Positions 25,683-34,722 of a DNA stretch of 64,000 nucleotides are shown here, one piece after another. A program made the position numbers and the translations under genes. Under the pieces are notes generated by a model. The model was not told where the DNA came from and ran no database searches. It worked only from the letters and a program-made list of their open reading frames with translations. Every line of letters starts with the position of its first letter. Positions within the stretch are counted from its first letter, which is position 1. Source of the DNA: Truepera radiovictrix DSM 17093 (GTDB lineage Bacteria; Deinococcota; Deinococci; Deinococcales; Trueperaceae); the NCBI RefSeq assembly GCF_000092425.1, contig NC_014221.1, positions 1,183,001 to 1,247,000 of the forward strand, read 5' to 3'.

Positions 25683-26105
25683 TCACCGCGCGACGTTAAA
25701 GACATTGCTGCCGAGCGCGACGAGCGTGCCGAGCTCGTCGTGCAGCTCGCTGCGCACCACCACGACGCGGCTTCCCGAGCGCATGACGTCGCTGGTGGTG
25801 AGCAGCTGCACCCCCGCGGCGGGCTTTAAGTAGTCGACGCGCATGTCGATGGTGGCGACGCCGGGGATCCTCTCGGGGTCGCCGACCGCTACGGCGGCAG
25901 CGGCGCCGGCGGTGGCGTCGATCAGCGCCGAGAGGAGGCCGCCGTGCGGCATACCGCGAAGGGCGTTGCCGATGTGTTCGGGGCGCAGCTCGAGGCGGCT
26001 CACCACCTGCGCCGGGGTGCGGGTAAAGCGCTCGAGCTTGAGGCCCAAAAGCTTGTTGAAGGGGATGAGTTCCTCGAACAGGGTGCGTAGCGCAGTTTCG
26101 TCCAC
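25683..26105 (-). CDS. PaaI-like hotdog-fold thioesterase
   Basis: A 140-residue hotdog-fold acyl-CoA thioesterase. The NALRGMPHGGLLSALIDATAGAAA segment is the PaaI/YbgC-type motif (xGGxxxxxxD, with the catalytic Asp on the central helix). GVATIDMRVDYLKPA is the next strand pair, and SRVVVVRSELHDE the last. Relatives hydrolyse phenylacetyl- or other aryl/acyl-CoA esters; here the gene is far from the paa cluster. The frame opens at ATG 26117, but that ATG lies inside a TATGCT -10 box 7 nt before GTG 26105. I take the GTG as a leaderless start. Confidence 0.85.
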   Translation of the reverse strand: MDETALRTLFEELIPFNKLLGLKLERFTRTPAQVVSRLELRPEHIGNALRGMPHGGLLSALIDATAGAAAAVAVGDPERIPGVATIDMRVDYLKPAAGVQLLTTSDVMRSGSRVVVVRSELHDELGTLVALGSNVFNVAR

Positions 26106-26112
26106 GTCGCCG

Positions 26113-26118
26113 AGCATA
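26113..26118 (-). promoter_or_regulatory. -10 box TATGCT of leaderless thioesterase
   Basis: TATGCT lies 7 nt before GTG 26105 and contains the alternative upstream ATG. If used, the annotated ATG would not be transcribed as a start. Confidence 0.55.
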
Positions 26119-26393
26119 CCCGCTTCTGCGCGCTTTGGCGGTGGGGGTGCCGGGCGGCGTTGTAGTCAGCGGTGAGGGGTGCGGTCCGGAGGGCGTATGT
26201 GTGATGCGTGGGCAAATGATGAAAAAGCTGACACGAGAGGTGCCGATTTGGCGTAGACTCGAGGCACCTTAGCGCAAAGGAGATGTAACCGAGAGGGTGA
26301 CCGAAGAGGCGTAGCCAGGACCTTGAGCACGCGGTGGGGTTCCCAAGGGGTGCAGCCCGGCGCACGACGCGCCGTGAAGACGGGAGGTCGGGG

Positions 26394-28868
26394 ATGATCG
26401 GTCGATTCGGTTGGGCGGTGTGGGTGGCGGTCGTGCTTTTCATCAGCGCTTGTCGCGCGCCGGCTGACGTGCCGGCCGCGGCGCCGTCGCCGGACGCGCT
26501 AGCGGTTCCGAGCCAGTTCGAGGACGTTCGGCTCGCCTCGCTCGAGGCGCCCACGGCGCTCGCCTTTACGCCCGACGGGCGCCTGCTGATCACCACGCAG
26601 ACGGGGCAGGTGCGGGTCTATCAGAACGGGTCGCTGCGCGCGGCGCCGCTTCTAGACCTCAAGGGGCAGATCTGCACGAACGGGGCGCGGGGGATTTTCG
26701 GCATCGCGGTCGACCCCAACTTCGCTACAAACGGGTTTATCTACCTCTACTACACCTTCGACAAAGCCGGTACGGGAACCTGCGAGCGCGGCCGGAACGG
26801 CAGGGCGGTCAACCGCGTCTCGCGCTTTACGGTTTCGGGCAACGCGGCGGCTTTGAGCAGCGAAAGGGTGCTGATCGACAACATCCCCGCGCCCTTTGGC
26901 AACCATAGCGCCGGGGACGTCGCGATCGGTAAAGATGGGCTTTTGTACGTCACCGTCGGGGACGCGGGGTGCGACCCGAGCGGCCGTAGCGGGTGCTCTG
27001 CCGAGAACGCCGCCGCTAGGGACCGCCACACGCTCCTCGGCAAGGTCATCCGCATCACCCGTAGCGGCGACGTCCCGCAAGGCAACCCCTTTAGGGGCGT
27101 CGACAGCGTCCGCTGCAACCGCGGGAGCGCCGCGCCGGGGAGCGTCTGTCAGGAGATCTTCGCGCTGGGCTTGCGCAACCCCTTCCGCTTCGCCTTCGAC
27201 CCCAACAGCAGCGGCACCCGCTTTTTCATCAACGACGTCGGGCAGGCGGCCCGCGAGGAGATCAACCTCGGCCGCGCCGGGGCAGACTACGGTTGGAACG
27301 TGCGCGAGGGCAGCTGCAAGGTGGGCGGCACCGACTGCGGAGCCGCGCCGGCGGGGATGACGAACCCCATCTTCGAGTACGCCCACGGGGCGAGCGGCCT
27401 CTTCGCGGGGTGCACCTCCGTGACGGGGGGTGCGTTCGTACCTAGAGGCGTGTGGCCCGCCGCGTTCGAGGGCGCCTACCTGTTTAGCGACTACGTGTGC
27501 GGCAAGATCTTTGCGCTCACCCCCACGGACAGCGGGTACCGCGCCAGCCTCTTTGCCGACGGGCTCGGCAACAGCAGCGCCATTCACCTGCGTTTCGGCC
27601 CGCACGGGGGTTCACAGGCGCTCTTCTACACCACCTACGCGGGGGGCGGCCAGGTGCGCCGCATCGCCTACACCGGCGCACTCAACCGCGCGCCCCAAGC
27701 GGTCGTGACGGCTAGTCCGACCTCGGGGCCGGCGCCTTTGCGGGTCACCTTCGACGCTTCGGGGAGCCGCGACCCGGAGGGCGAGGCGCTCAGCTACACC
27801 TGGCGTTTTGGCGACGGCGCGACGGGCAGCGGGCCGCGCGTGACGCACACCTACGCCAAGGGCGACTACACGGCGACGCTCATCGTGCGCGACCCGCAAG
27901 GCGCCGAGGGGCGGGCGGTGGTGCGTATCAGCGCGGGCAACACCCCGCCGCAGCCGGTGATCACCGCCCCCGCGCCGGGCGCGCTCTTCGGGGTCGGCGA
28001 GCGGATCACGCTGCGCGGCGCGGCGACCGACGCCGAGGACGGGACGCTCTCCGGGAGCCAGCTGAGCTGGCGGGTGCTGTTGCGCCACGACGACCACACG
28101 CACCCGTACGAGCGCGCGACCGGGCGCGAGGTGACGATCACCATGCCCCCCCCCGAGGATCTGGCGGCGACCACGACGTCGTTTCTCGAGGTCTACCTGA
28201 GTGCGACCGACAGCCAGGGGCTGAGCCGCACGGTGCGGCAAGACGTCCACCCGCGCATGGTCGGGGTGACCTTCGACACCGAGCCGAGCGGCCTCAAGCT
28301 CACCGTCAACGGGGAGACGCTGACGACCCCCCGGACGATCGCCTCGTGGGTGGGGTACCGGCTCAACGTGCGCGCGGACGCGCAGACGACGCCCGACGGC
28401 CGGCGGGCGACCTTCGCCGCTTGGTCGGACGGCGGCGCGGCGGCGCACACCATCACCACCCCTAGCGCCGGGGGGCGCTACACGGCGCGCTTCGACGTCG
28501 CCGCGTCGGGGAGCCAAGCGGTCTCGAGCTTTACGTTGATCAATGCCGACACGAACCGGCCCATCGCGGGGTACGACCCCATCCCCGACGGCGCCACCTT
28601 GGACCTCGCCGCGCTGCCCACGCGCCGCCTCAACGTGCGCGCCAACACCACCCCGGCGCGCGTCGGCAGCGTGCGGTTCTTCCTCAACGGCAGCCTCTAC
28701 CGCACGGAGAACGGCGCCCCCTACGCGCTCGCGAGCGATACCCGCGGCGACTACCACCCCTGGACCCCCGCGCGCGGCACCTACACCCTGCGCGCCGTGC
28801 CCTATAGCGGCTCGAGCGGGGGCGGCGCGGCGGGGACGGCGGGGACGGTGCGGTTTACCGTGAGGTAG
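26394..28868 (+). CDS. PQQ-type sugar dehydrogenase lipoprotein with PKD and extra C-terminal domains
   Basis: An 824-residue exported lipoprotein. The signal ends in the lipobox LFISAC. Residues about 35-430 form a glucose/sorbosone-dehydrogenase beta-propeller (ALAFTPDGRLLITTQTGQ, GIFGIAVDPNF, GNHSAGDVAIGKDGLLYV, GLRNPFRFAFDP, GADYGWNVREG), which oxidises sugars with PQQ and passes electrons to the respiratory chain. A PKD domain follows near 440-520 (FDASGSRDPEGEALSYTWRFGDG), then two beta-rich Ig-like segments to the end. ATG 26394 has GGGAGG 6 bases upstream, so I rejected the longer frame from 26334. No PQQ synthesis gene is nearby. Confidence 0.88.
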   Translation: MIGRFGWAVWVAVVLFISACRAPADVPAAAPSPDALAVPSQFEDVRLASLEAPTALAFTPDGRLLITTQTGQVRVYQNGSLRAAPLLDLKGQICTNGARGIFGIAVDPNFATNGFIYLYYTFDKAGTGTCERGRNGRAVNRVSRFTVSGNAAALSSERVLIDNIPAPFGNHSAGDVAIGKDGLLYVTVGDAGCDPSGRSGCSAENAAARDRHTLLGKVIRITRSGDVPQGNPFRGVDSVRCNRGSAAPGSVCQEIFALGLRNPFRFAFDPNSSGTRFFINDVGQAAREEINLGRAGADYGWNVREGSCKVGGTDCGAAPAGMTNPIFEYAHGASGLFAGCTSVTGGAFVPRGVWPAAFEGAYLFSDYVCGKIFALTPTDSGYRASLFADGLGNSSAIHLRFGPHGGSQALFYTTYAGGGQVRRIAYTGALNRAPQAVVTASPTSGPAPLRVTFDASGSRDPEGEALSYTWRFGDGATGSGPRVTHTYAKGDYTATLIVRDPQGAEGRAVVRISAGNTPPQPVITAPAPGALFGVGERITLRGAATDAEDGTLSGSQLSWRVLLRHDDHTHPYERATGREVTITMPPPEDLAATTTSFLEVYLSATDSQGLSRTVRQDVHPRMVGVTFDTEPSGLKLTVNGETLTTPRTIASWVGYRLNVRADAQTTPDGRRATFAAWSDGGAAAHTITTPSAGGRYTARFDVAASGSQAVSSFTLINADTNRPIAGYDPIPDGATLDLAALPTRRLNVRANTTPARVGSVRFFLNGSLYRTENGAPYALASDTRGDYHPWTPARGTYTLRAVPYSGSSGGGAAGTAGTVRFTVR

Positions 28869-28900
28869 GCGACCCCGGCGCACGCTACCTCGGCGCACTC

Positions 28901-28940
28901 TACAATCGGCCGCCAGCGCTCGGTGCTACAATGGCGGCCG
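28901..28940 (+). promoter_or_regulatory. duplicated -10 boxes with inverted repeat before the aldo/keto reductase
   Basis: TACAAT occurs at 28901-28906 and again at 28927-28932. The first is followed at once by CGGCCGCC and the second by its exact reverse complement GGCGGCCG. The 8-bp palindrome straddles the second -10 box and could bind a regulator or fold in the leader. Confidence 0.55.
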
Positions 28941-28952
28941 AAAGGTGGGACG

Positions 28953-29855
28953 ATGACGCAAACGCGACTGGACGCAAGCTTGAGCGGAACCTTTTTGCTG
29001 GGGGGCGACCTCGAGGTCAACCGCCTCGGTTTCGGGGCGATGCGGGTCACCGGCAAGGGCATCTGGGGCGAACCCGAAGACCGCGACGAGGCCCTGCGGG
29101 TGCTGCGCCGCCTCCGTGAGCTAAACGTCAACTTTATCGACACCGCCGACTCCTATGGCCCTTACGTCAGCGAGGAGCTGCTCTGCGAGGCGCTGCACCC
29201 TTACGAGGGGATGGTGATCGCCACCAAAGGCGGCCTCACCCGCCACGGGCCCGACATCTGGCGCCCGGTCGGGCGCCCGGAGTACTTGCGGCAGTGCGTG
29301 TTGATGAGCCTGCGCCGCCTCAAGGTCGAACGCCTCGACCTCTGGCAGCTCCACCGCATCGACGCCAAAACGGACCGCGACGAGCAGTTTGCGGAGATCG
29401 CCAAGATGCAGCAAGAGGGCCTTATCCGGCACGTGGGTTTGAGCGAGGTGAGCGTCGAGGAGATCGAAGCGGCGCGGCAGCACTTCGAGGTGGCGAGCGT
29501 GCAGAACCTCTACAACCTCGTGACGCGCGGGAGCGAAGCGGTGCTCGAGTACTGCGAGCGCGAAAGCATCGCCTTTATCCCCTGGTTCCCGCTGGCAGCG
29601 GGCAGCCTCGCGCGCGAGGGGAGCGTATTAGACGAGGTCGCCAAGCGCCTCGGGGCGACCCCCTCGCAGGTGGCGCTGGCGTGGGTGTTAAAGCGCAGCC
29701 CCGTGATGCTGCCTATTCCCGGGACGAGCAAGGTAGAGCACTTGGAGGAGAACGTGGCGGCGGCCGGGCTCGAGCTGAGCGATGAGGACTTCCGCGCCCT
29801 CGACGAGGTGGGCCGGCAGGAGTCGGAGCGCCTCGCGCGGGAGAACGCGGCTTAA
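28953..29855 (+). CDS. aldo/keto reductase
   Basis: An NADPH-dependent (beta/alpha)8-barrel oxidoreductase of 300 residues. The catalytic tetrad is visible: Asp in FIDTADSYG, Tyr in the same motif, Lys in VIATKGG, and His in [28 protein letters not shown]-like sequence at the end is the NADP-binding loop (seen here as [16 protein letters not shown]). Its closest type is the AKR13/YajO-like oxidoreductase group acting on carbonyl compounds; the real substrate is unknown. ATG 28953 was chosen over 28923 because of the nearby AAAGGTGGG and homology. The promoter contains a striking duplicated -10/palindrome structure. CPBP follows 33 bp downstream. Confidence 0.9.
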   Translation: MTQTRLDASLSGTFLLGGDLEVNRLGFGAMRVTGKGIWGEPEDRDEALRVLRRLRELNVNFIDTADSYGPYVSEELLCEALHPYEGMVIATKGGLTRHGPDIWRPVGRPEYLRQCVLMSLRRLKVERLDLWQLHRIDAKTDRDEQFAEIAKMQQEGLIRHVGLSEVSVEEIEAARQHFEVASVQNLYNLVTRGSEAVLEYCERESIAFIPWFPLAAGSLAREGSVLDEVAKRLGATPSQVALAWVLKRSPVMLPIPGTSKVEHLEENVAAAGLELSDEDFRALDEVGRQESERLARENAA

Positions 29856-29888
29856 AGGGGGGGTGGGCGTGTTCTAAGCGGTCGGTTC

Positions 29889-30731
29889 ATGAGCACCCTG
29901 CACGCCCCCACCCAACAGGTAGCGCGCGTCGCTTGGCGAGCGCTCGCGCTCTACCTCGTCATCACCTTTGCGTGGTCGTGGACCCTCGGCGCGCTACTGA
30001 TTGCTAGCGCGCGCGGCGCGCTGGCGCTACCCATGGCGCTGCACTACCTCAGCGCCTACGGCCCAGCCGTCGCCGCTGTGACCGTGACCGTCGCCGTCGG
30101 CGGGCGCCGGGACCTAAAGGCGTTGGGGCAGCGGATCGTCAAAGCCGACGTCGGCGCGCGGCTCTGGTTGCTGACGCTGGGCACGCCGCTGGCGCTGGGG
30201 GGGCTGGCGGTCGCCGTGTACGCCGCGCTCCACGGACTCGAGGGCGCGTTCTCACGCTTCGGCGACCTCGAGTACCTGGGGCGCGTCGGCGTCCCGGCGG
30301 CCCTCGCCGTGTGGCTGGCAACCTACGGCTTCGGCGAGGAGATCGGCTGGCGCGGCTTCGCCTTTCACCACCTGCAGCGCCTCGGTTGGGTGCGCGCGGC
30401 GGTGCTCGTCGGCGTGGTGTGGGGGCTTTGGCACCTGCCCTACTTTTTGTATAAACCCACCTTCGTGGCGCTGGGGCCGCTTGGCTTCGTCGGTTTTCTG
30501 GCGAGCATCACCCTGGGCTCGGTGCTGCTCGGGTGGTTTTACCGCCAAAGCGGCGGGAGCATCTTGATCGTGGCGCTCTGGCACGGCCTTTTCGATTTCG
30601 TCAGCGCTTCGCCGGTCGCCGCGGGTCCAGGCAACGCCGTGATCAGCGCGGCGGTGATCGTCTGGGTTCTCGTCATCGTGCGGCGGGCGCGTCGCGCGGA
30701 GTCGGCGAGCGGTGCGGGGGAGCCCAACTAG
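29889..30731 (+). CDS. CPBP-family intramembrane metalloprotease
   Basis: A 280-residue integral membrane protein with about seven hydrophobic segments. The CPBP (CAAX/bacteriocin-processing) motifs are present: FGEEIGWRGFAFHHLQ (EExxxR with the paired Glu and Arg), LVGVVWGLWHLPYFL with the catalytic His, and the C-terminal VALWHGLFDFVS. Such proteins act as intramembrane proteases, and some bacterial members are tied to bacteriocin self-immunity. It may be co-transcribed with the aldo/keto reductase, although no functional link is known. The ATG at 29889 has no clear ribosome site. Confidence 0.87.
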   Translation: MSTLHAPTQQVARVAWRALALYLVITFAWSWTLGALLIASARGALALPMALHYLSAYGPAVAAVTVTVAVGGRRDLKALGQRIVKADVGARLWLLTLGTPLALGGLAVAVYAALHGLEGAFSRFGDLEYLGRVGVPAALAVWLATYGFGEEIGWRGFAFHHLQRLGWVRAAVLVGVVWGLWHLPYFLYKPTFVALGPLGFVGFLASITLGSVLLGWFYRQSGGSILIVALWHGLFDFVSASPVAAGPGNAVISAAVIVWVLVIVRRARRAESASGAGEPN

Positions 30732-31031
30732 CGCGCGGCAAACCGGACCGCCGCTCTCCGCCCTGCGTCCCGCCTCGAGAGCCGCAGGGCGCGCGGACGC
30801 TCCTACACCATGGGTCGCCCGACCGCTCGCCGACGGCGACCCGGGCTTTGGGCGTAGCGGCGACCGGCGCACCTGTTACCGGCCGCTCATCCGCCCGATG
30901 TCGCGATGTCACGCTGCTAGCGACCACGGCGGTTTTTGGGGCTGCTCGTGAGCTGTGCCCGACGGAGCGCTTGCCGCTCAGGGACACCCCGAGCGGCGCC
31001 GCGCGTTGTTATAGCTGGCGCGACGGCACCG
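30732..31031. other. intergenic region between convergent genes
   Basis: About 300 bases between the CPBP gene and the converging dipeptide-permease operon. Frames here are Arg-rich shadows. I see no T-tailed terminator and no gene. Confidence 0.4.
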
Positions 31032-32141
31032 CTACTCCTGCCGCCGCGGGTCGAGCGCGTCGCGCAGGGCGTCGCCGACCAAGTTAAAGCCGAGCACCAC
31101 GAGGATAATGGCGAGCCCCGGAAAGGTCGCCACGTGTGGGGCGGTCGCGAGGTACTCGCGCCCGCGCGCGAGCATGAGCCCCCACTCCGGTTGCGGCGGC
31201 CGCGCGCCGAGACCCAAAAAACCGAGCCCGGCGGCGAACAAGATGGCGACCGCCATCTGCAGGCTCGACTGCACGATGATGGGGGCGAGCGCGTTGGGGA
31301 TGACGTGTTGGATAAGGATCGGCACGTCTTTTTTGCCGAGCGCTTTAGCCGCTTCGATATACTCGCGGCTCCTGACGGAGAGCACCGAGCCGCGCACGAG
31401 CCGCGCGTAGATGGGGATGCTGGCGATGCCCACGGCGATCATGACGTTGGTCAGCCCGGTGCCGAAGGTGGCGACGAGGACGATGGCGAGGAGGATGCCG
31501 GGAAACGCCAACATGACGTCGATAAAGCGCTGCACGACGAGGTCGAAGGTGCCGCCGTGGTAGCCCGACAGCGCCCCGATGGGCACGCCGACCGCGATGC
31601 CGATGGCGACCGCGATCAGCCCGATAAAGAGCGAGATCCAGGCGCCATGGACCAAGCGGCTAAAGACGTCGCGCCCCTGTTCGTCGGTGCCGAGGAGGTG
31701 AAAGCGGACGTTCGCCGGCCCGTCGACCCCGAAAAGGCGCACGTTGCTCGAGACGAGCCCGAAAAACCAGGTCCAACGCGCCCCCTCGACGAACCACCGC
31801 ACCGGATAGCGCTCGCTCTCGTCGACGACCACGCCGCCGGTTGGGCTGCGCGTGACGGGGCTCACCCAGAGGCCGAACGCGCCATCTGGCCCCGACCAGT
31901 GCACGCCGACGCCCGGGGGGATGTAGGTGGTGCGGAGGCTCTGTTGGGTGGGGCTGTAGGGGGCGATAAAGGGGGCGAAGAGGACCACCAGGAGAAAGAC
32001 CGCGATGATAAAAAAGCCGATGCGCGCGAGCGGGCTGCGCAACAGGCGCCGCTGCCAACCGCGGCGCGCACGCACGCGCGCGCTCGTCTGGGGCTGGCCG
32101 GGGGCGCCGAGGCCGCCCTGTTTGGTGACGGGTTTAGTCAT
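31032..32141 (-). CDS. oligopeptide/dipeptide-type ABC transporter permease, DppC-like
   Basis: An inner-membrane permease of 369 residues, partner of the DppB-like protein. The N-terminal OppC extension and first membrane helix are near residues 30-60. About 90 residues of periplasmic sequence follow before the main BPD_transp_1 domain. The EAA cytoplasmic loop (EYIEAAKALGKKDVPILIQHVIPNALAPIIVQ) contacts the ATPase. ATG 32141 overlaps the dppB-like stop by eight bases, so translation is coupled. I rejected the longer frame from 32183. No ATPase gene (DppD/DppF) lies in this cluster, so the importer must borrow one. Confidence 0.9.
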   Translation of the reverse strand: MTKPVTKQGGLGAPGQPQTSARVRARRGWQRRLLRSPLARIGFFIIAVFLLVVLFAPFIAPYSPTQQSLRTTYIPPGVGVHWSGPDGAFGLWVSPVTRSPTGGVVVDESERYPVRWFVEGARWTWFFGLVSSNVRLFGVDGPANVRFHLLGTDEQGRDVFSRLVHGAWISLFIGLIAVAIGIAVGVPIGALSGYHGGTFDLVVQRFIDVMLAFPGILLAIVLVATFGTGLTNVMIAVGIASIPIYARLVRGSVLSVRSREYIEAAKALGKKDVPILIQHVIPNALAPIIVQSSLQMAVAILFAAGLGFLGLGARPPQPEWGLMLARGREYLATAPHVATFPGLAIILVVLGFNLVGDALRDALDPRRQE

Positions 32142-33054
32142 AGCGGATCCTCGGGTCGATGAGGGCGTAGAGGAGGTCGACAAGGATGTTGATGACGATA
32201 AAGCTCACCGAGATGAGCAGCACCGCGCCCTGCACGACGGGGTAGTCTCGAGCGAGAATCGAGTCGACGAGCAGCCGGCCGATCCCGGGCCAGTTAAACA
32301 CCGTTTCGGTGAGCACGGCGCCGGCCATCAGGGTGCCGAACTCGAGCCCGCCGACGGTCACGATGGGGATGAGCGCGTTGCGCAGCGCGTGCTTGTTGGT
32401 CACGACGCGCTCCCGAAGGCCCTTGGAGCGGGCGGTGCGGATAAAGTCTTGGCTCAAGATCTCCAACATCGACGAGCGGGTCATGCGCGCGATAATGGCG
32501 GTGCTGCTCACCCCCAAGGTCACGGCGGGCAACACCACGTGCGCGAGCGTGCCCCGGCCCTGGACCGGGAACCAACCGAGCTGCACGCTAAAGTACAAGA
32601 TAGCCAGCAGCCCGAACCAAAAGACCGGCATCGACACGCCGATCAGCGCGATGAGCGTCACCGTGACGTCGGCGACGCTGTTGGGCCGGAGCGCCGAGAT
32701 GACGCCCGCCGGGACGCCGATGAGAAGGGCGATCAGGATCGCTGCGGAGGCGAGCTCGAGCGTGCTCGGGAAGTAGCGCGCGAGCTCGTCGATGACCGGC
32801 CGCCGCGTGCGGGTCGAGTTGCCGAGGTCGCCCTGCACCAGGTCGCGCATAAAGATGCCGAACTGCACGTGGGGCGGCTCGTTGAGCCCGAAGCGTTCGC
32901 GGATGCGCTCGACGGTTTCGGCGCTTGCGAACTCCCCGGCGAGCAGCACGGCCGGGTCGCCGGGGGCGAGGCGCACCATGGCAAAGACGATAACGATCAC
33001 CCCGAGGATCGAGGGGAGGGCGATGAGCGAACGCCGTAAAAGATAGCTGAGCAT
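32134..33054 (-). CDS. oligopeptide/dipeptide-type ABC transporter permease, DppB-like
   Basis: A 306-residue permease with six predicted membrane helices. The N-terminal LLRRSLIALPSILGVIVIVFAMVRLAPGDPA is typical of the DppB/OppB family. The EAA loop (RTARSKGLRERVVTNKHALRNALIPIVT) and the following TETVFNWPGIGRL are also standard. Start ATG 33054 has an AAGGTGAT ribosome site. It forms the transmembrane channel with the DppC-like protein for peptides or related solutes delivered by the binding protein encoded upstream. A 150-bp gap with two strong hairpins separates it from that gene. Confidence 0.93.
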   Translation of the reverse strand: MLSYLLRRSLIALPSILGVIVIVFAMVRLAPGDPAVLLAGEFASAETVERIRERFGLNEPPHVQFGIFMRDLVQGDLGNSTRTRRPVIDELARYFPSTLELASAAILIALLIGVPAGVISALRPNSVADVTVTLIALIGVSMPVFWFGLLAILYFSVQLGWFPVQGRGTLAHVVLPAVTLGVSSTAIIARMTRSSMLEILSQDFIRTARSKGLRERVVTNKHALRNALIPIVTVGGLEFGTLMAGAVLTETVFNWPGIGRLLVDSILARDYPVVQGAVLLISVSFIVINILVDLLYALIDPRIRYD

Positions 33055-33104
33055 ATCACCTTCTGAGTTGCGCGGTAGGGGGCGGGCGCGCTGAGGCGGA
33101 AAGA

Positions 33105-33187
33105 GGGCGCGCCCCCTTTAGGCGCGCCCCGGAGCTTGCAACCGCCACCTGTGGGCCCTCGGGGCCAGGTGGCGCCTCGCCGGTTGC
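33105..33187 (-). terminator. two stacked hairpins between binding-protein and permease genes
   Basis: GGGCGCGCC (33105-33113) pairs perfectly with GGCGCGCCC (33121-33129). A second, longer hairpin pairs GCAACCGCCACCTG (33138-33151) with CAGGTGG (33166-33172) plus CGGTTGC (33181-33187) around an 8-nt bulge. There is no long T-tract. Such elements usually stabilise the upstream message or attenuate read-through, so more binding protein than permease is made. Confidence 0.6.
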
Positions 33188-33204
33188 GTGTTTGGCGTCG
33201 CTCC

Positions 33205-34722
33205 TTAGCGGAAACGCGCGTTGTAGGCGAGAACGCGCTCGGTCGGGTGCACGATGATGCCTTCGACCTCGTCGCGAATCGCGGTGAGCTGGCTTTCGCT
33301 ATGCAGGAAAAGCCACGCCGCGTCGTCCCAGATGATCTGCATCGCTTCGGCGTAGAGCGCTTCGCGCTCGGCGGGGTCGGTGCTCGTGCGGGCCCGGTCG
33401 AGGAGGCTGTCGACCTCTTCGTTCGAGTAGAACGCACGGTTCGAACCCGTCGGGACCCACTGGTCGGTGTGGAAAAGGGCGTAGAGACCGTAGTCGGCGT
33501 CGCCCGTCACCGTGCCCCAGCCGAGCATGGCGAACAAGACGTCGTTCTCCTCGGGCGGCCGGTTGGTGAGCTCGAGGTAGGCGGCCCACTCGAGCGTTTC
33601 GATGGTGGCGTTGATGCCGACCTCGGCGAGCTGGTTCTGGATCGCCTCGGCGATCTGGATGTCTTGGAGGTAGCGGCCGCTCGGGCTATACATGGTGATG
33701 TCGAGCCCGTTTTCAAAACCCGCCTCGGCGAGCAGCTCGCGCGCCCGCTCGGGGTTGTACTCGTACTCGCCGACCGGGGTGTAGCCGAACACGCCGGGGG
33801 AGATGGGGGCGTCCGAGACGCGGGCCGCGCCGCCCAGCAAAAACTCGGTGATCTCCTCTTTGTCGACCGCGTAGTTGATCGCTTGGCGCACGCGCACGTC
33901 GTTGGTGGGTTCGCGGAGGGCGTTGAAGTACATGTAGATGGTGCGCACGCTGCTCGTGTTCTCGACCGTGATGTTGGGGTTGGCGTCTAGGCGTTCGACG
34001 TCTTGCGGCGGCACCCGCACCGCGACGTGCGCCTCGCCGGTCTCGACGAGCGCCATCCGGCTCGTGCTCTCGGCGGCGGTGATAAAGCGCACCTCGGTGA
34101 TCTCAGGGCCCTCGTTCCAGTAGTCCTCGTACGCCTCGAGGGTGATCACGCCCTCGCCGCGGTCCCAGCTCACGAAGCGGTAGGGACCGGTGCCGACCGG
34201 GTTGTCGCCGAAGTCTTCACCGGCGGCTTCGATGGCGGCGGGGCTCTGCATCGCGGTCGAGGAGTGGGTAAAGTGCGCGAGCAGCGGGGCGAACGGTTCG
34301 TCTAAGGAGAGCTCGAGGGTGAGCTCGTCGATGACGGTGATCTCGCTGATGGGGGCGAGCAAAAAGGCGAAGGCGAAGGCGTTGTCGGGGTCTGTGAGCC
34401 GCTCGATGTTGTACTTGACCGCCTCGGCGTCGAGCGGCTCGCCGTCGTGGAAGGTGATGCCGTCATGGAGCGTCAGCGTCCAGGTGCGCGCGTCTTCGCT
34501 CACCTCGTACGACTCGACGAGCCACGGGACGATGCTGCCGTCGGGCTCGAGCTTAAAGAGGGTTTCGCTGATGTGGCTGATGACGGTCGCCGAGGGGGAG
34601 TCGGTGGCGTCGTTCGCGTCCAAGGTGACCGCGTCGGTGCCCTGGGCGATGATGAGCGGTTGCGCCCAGGCGGTGCCGAGGCCGAGACCGGCAGCGAGGC
34701 AGAGATAGCGAAGCGTTTTCAA
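33205..34722 (-). CDS. ABC transporter substrate-binding protein, peptide/nickel family (SBP_bac_5)
   Basis: A 505-residue periplasmic solute receptor. A hydrophobic signal ends at AWAQ. The family motifs ETLFKLEPDGSIVPWLVESYEVSEDARTWTFHL-like (near residues 50-85, here WTLTLHDGITFHDG), VGTGPYRFVSWDRGEG and MYFNALREPTNDVRVRQAINYAVDKE are present. It resembles glutathione- or peptide-binding members; the ligand is unknown. The start is unusual: TTG at 34722, 7 bases after a perfect AAAGGAG, exactly where the signal peptide begins. The longer open frame to 34830 is non-coding in character. It is followed by strong hairpins and the two permease genes. Confidence 0.92.
   Translation of the reverse strand: MKTLRYLCLAAGLGLGTAWAQPLIIAQGTDAVTLDANDATDSPSATVISHISETLFKLEPDGSIVPWLVESYEVSEDARTWTLTLHDGITFHDGEPLDAEAVKYNIERLTDPDNAFAFAFLLAPISEITVIDELTLELSLDEPFAPLLAHFTHSSTAMQSPAAIEAAGEDFGDNPVGTGPYRFVSWDRGEGVITLEAYEDYWNEGPEITEVRFITAAESTSRMALVETGEAHVAVRVPPQDVERLDANPNITVENTSSVRTIYMYFNALREPTNDVRVRQAINYAVDKEEITEFLLGGAARVSDAPISPGVFGYTPVGEYEYNPERARELLAEAGFENGLDITMYSPSGRYLQDIQIAEAIQNQLAEVGINATIETLEWAAYLELTNRPPEENDVLFAMLGWGTVTGDADYGLYALFHTDQWVPTGSNRAFYSNEEVDSLLDRARTSTDPAEREALYAEAMQIIWDDAAWLFLHSESQLTAIRDEVEGIIVHPTERVLAYNARFR

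Noticed and set aside
30936-32162. 408-residue plus-strand frame opposite the dipeptide permeases
   Set aside because: The minus strand holds clear DppC-like motifs. This frame is rich in Asp, Arg, Gly and His, the usual complement of a membrane-protein gene.
32005-33039. 344-residue plus-strand frame opposite the DppB-like gene
   Set aside because: Same reason: extremely Asp/Arg/His-rich antisense of a permease.
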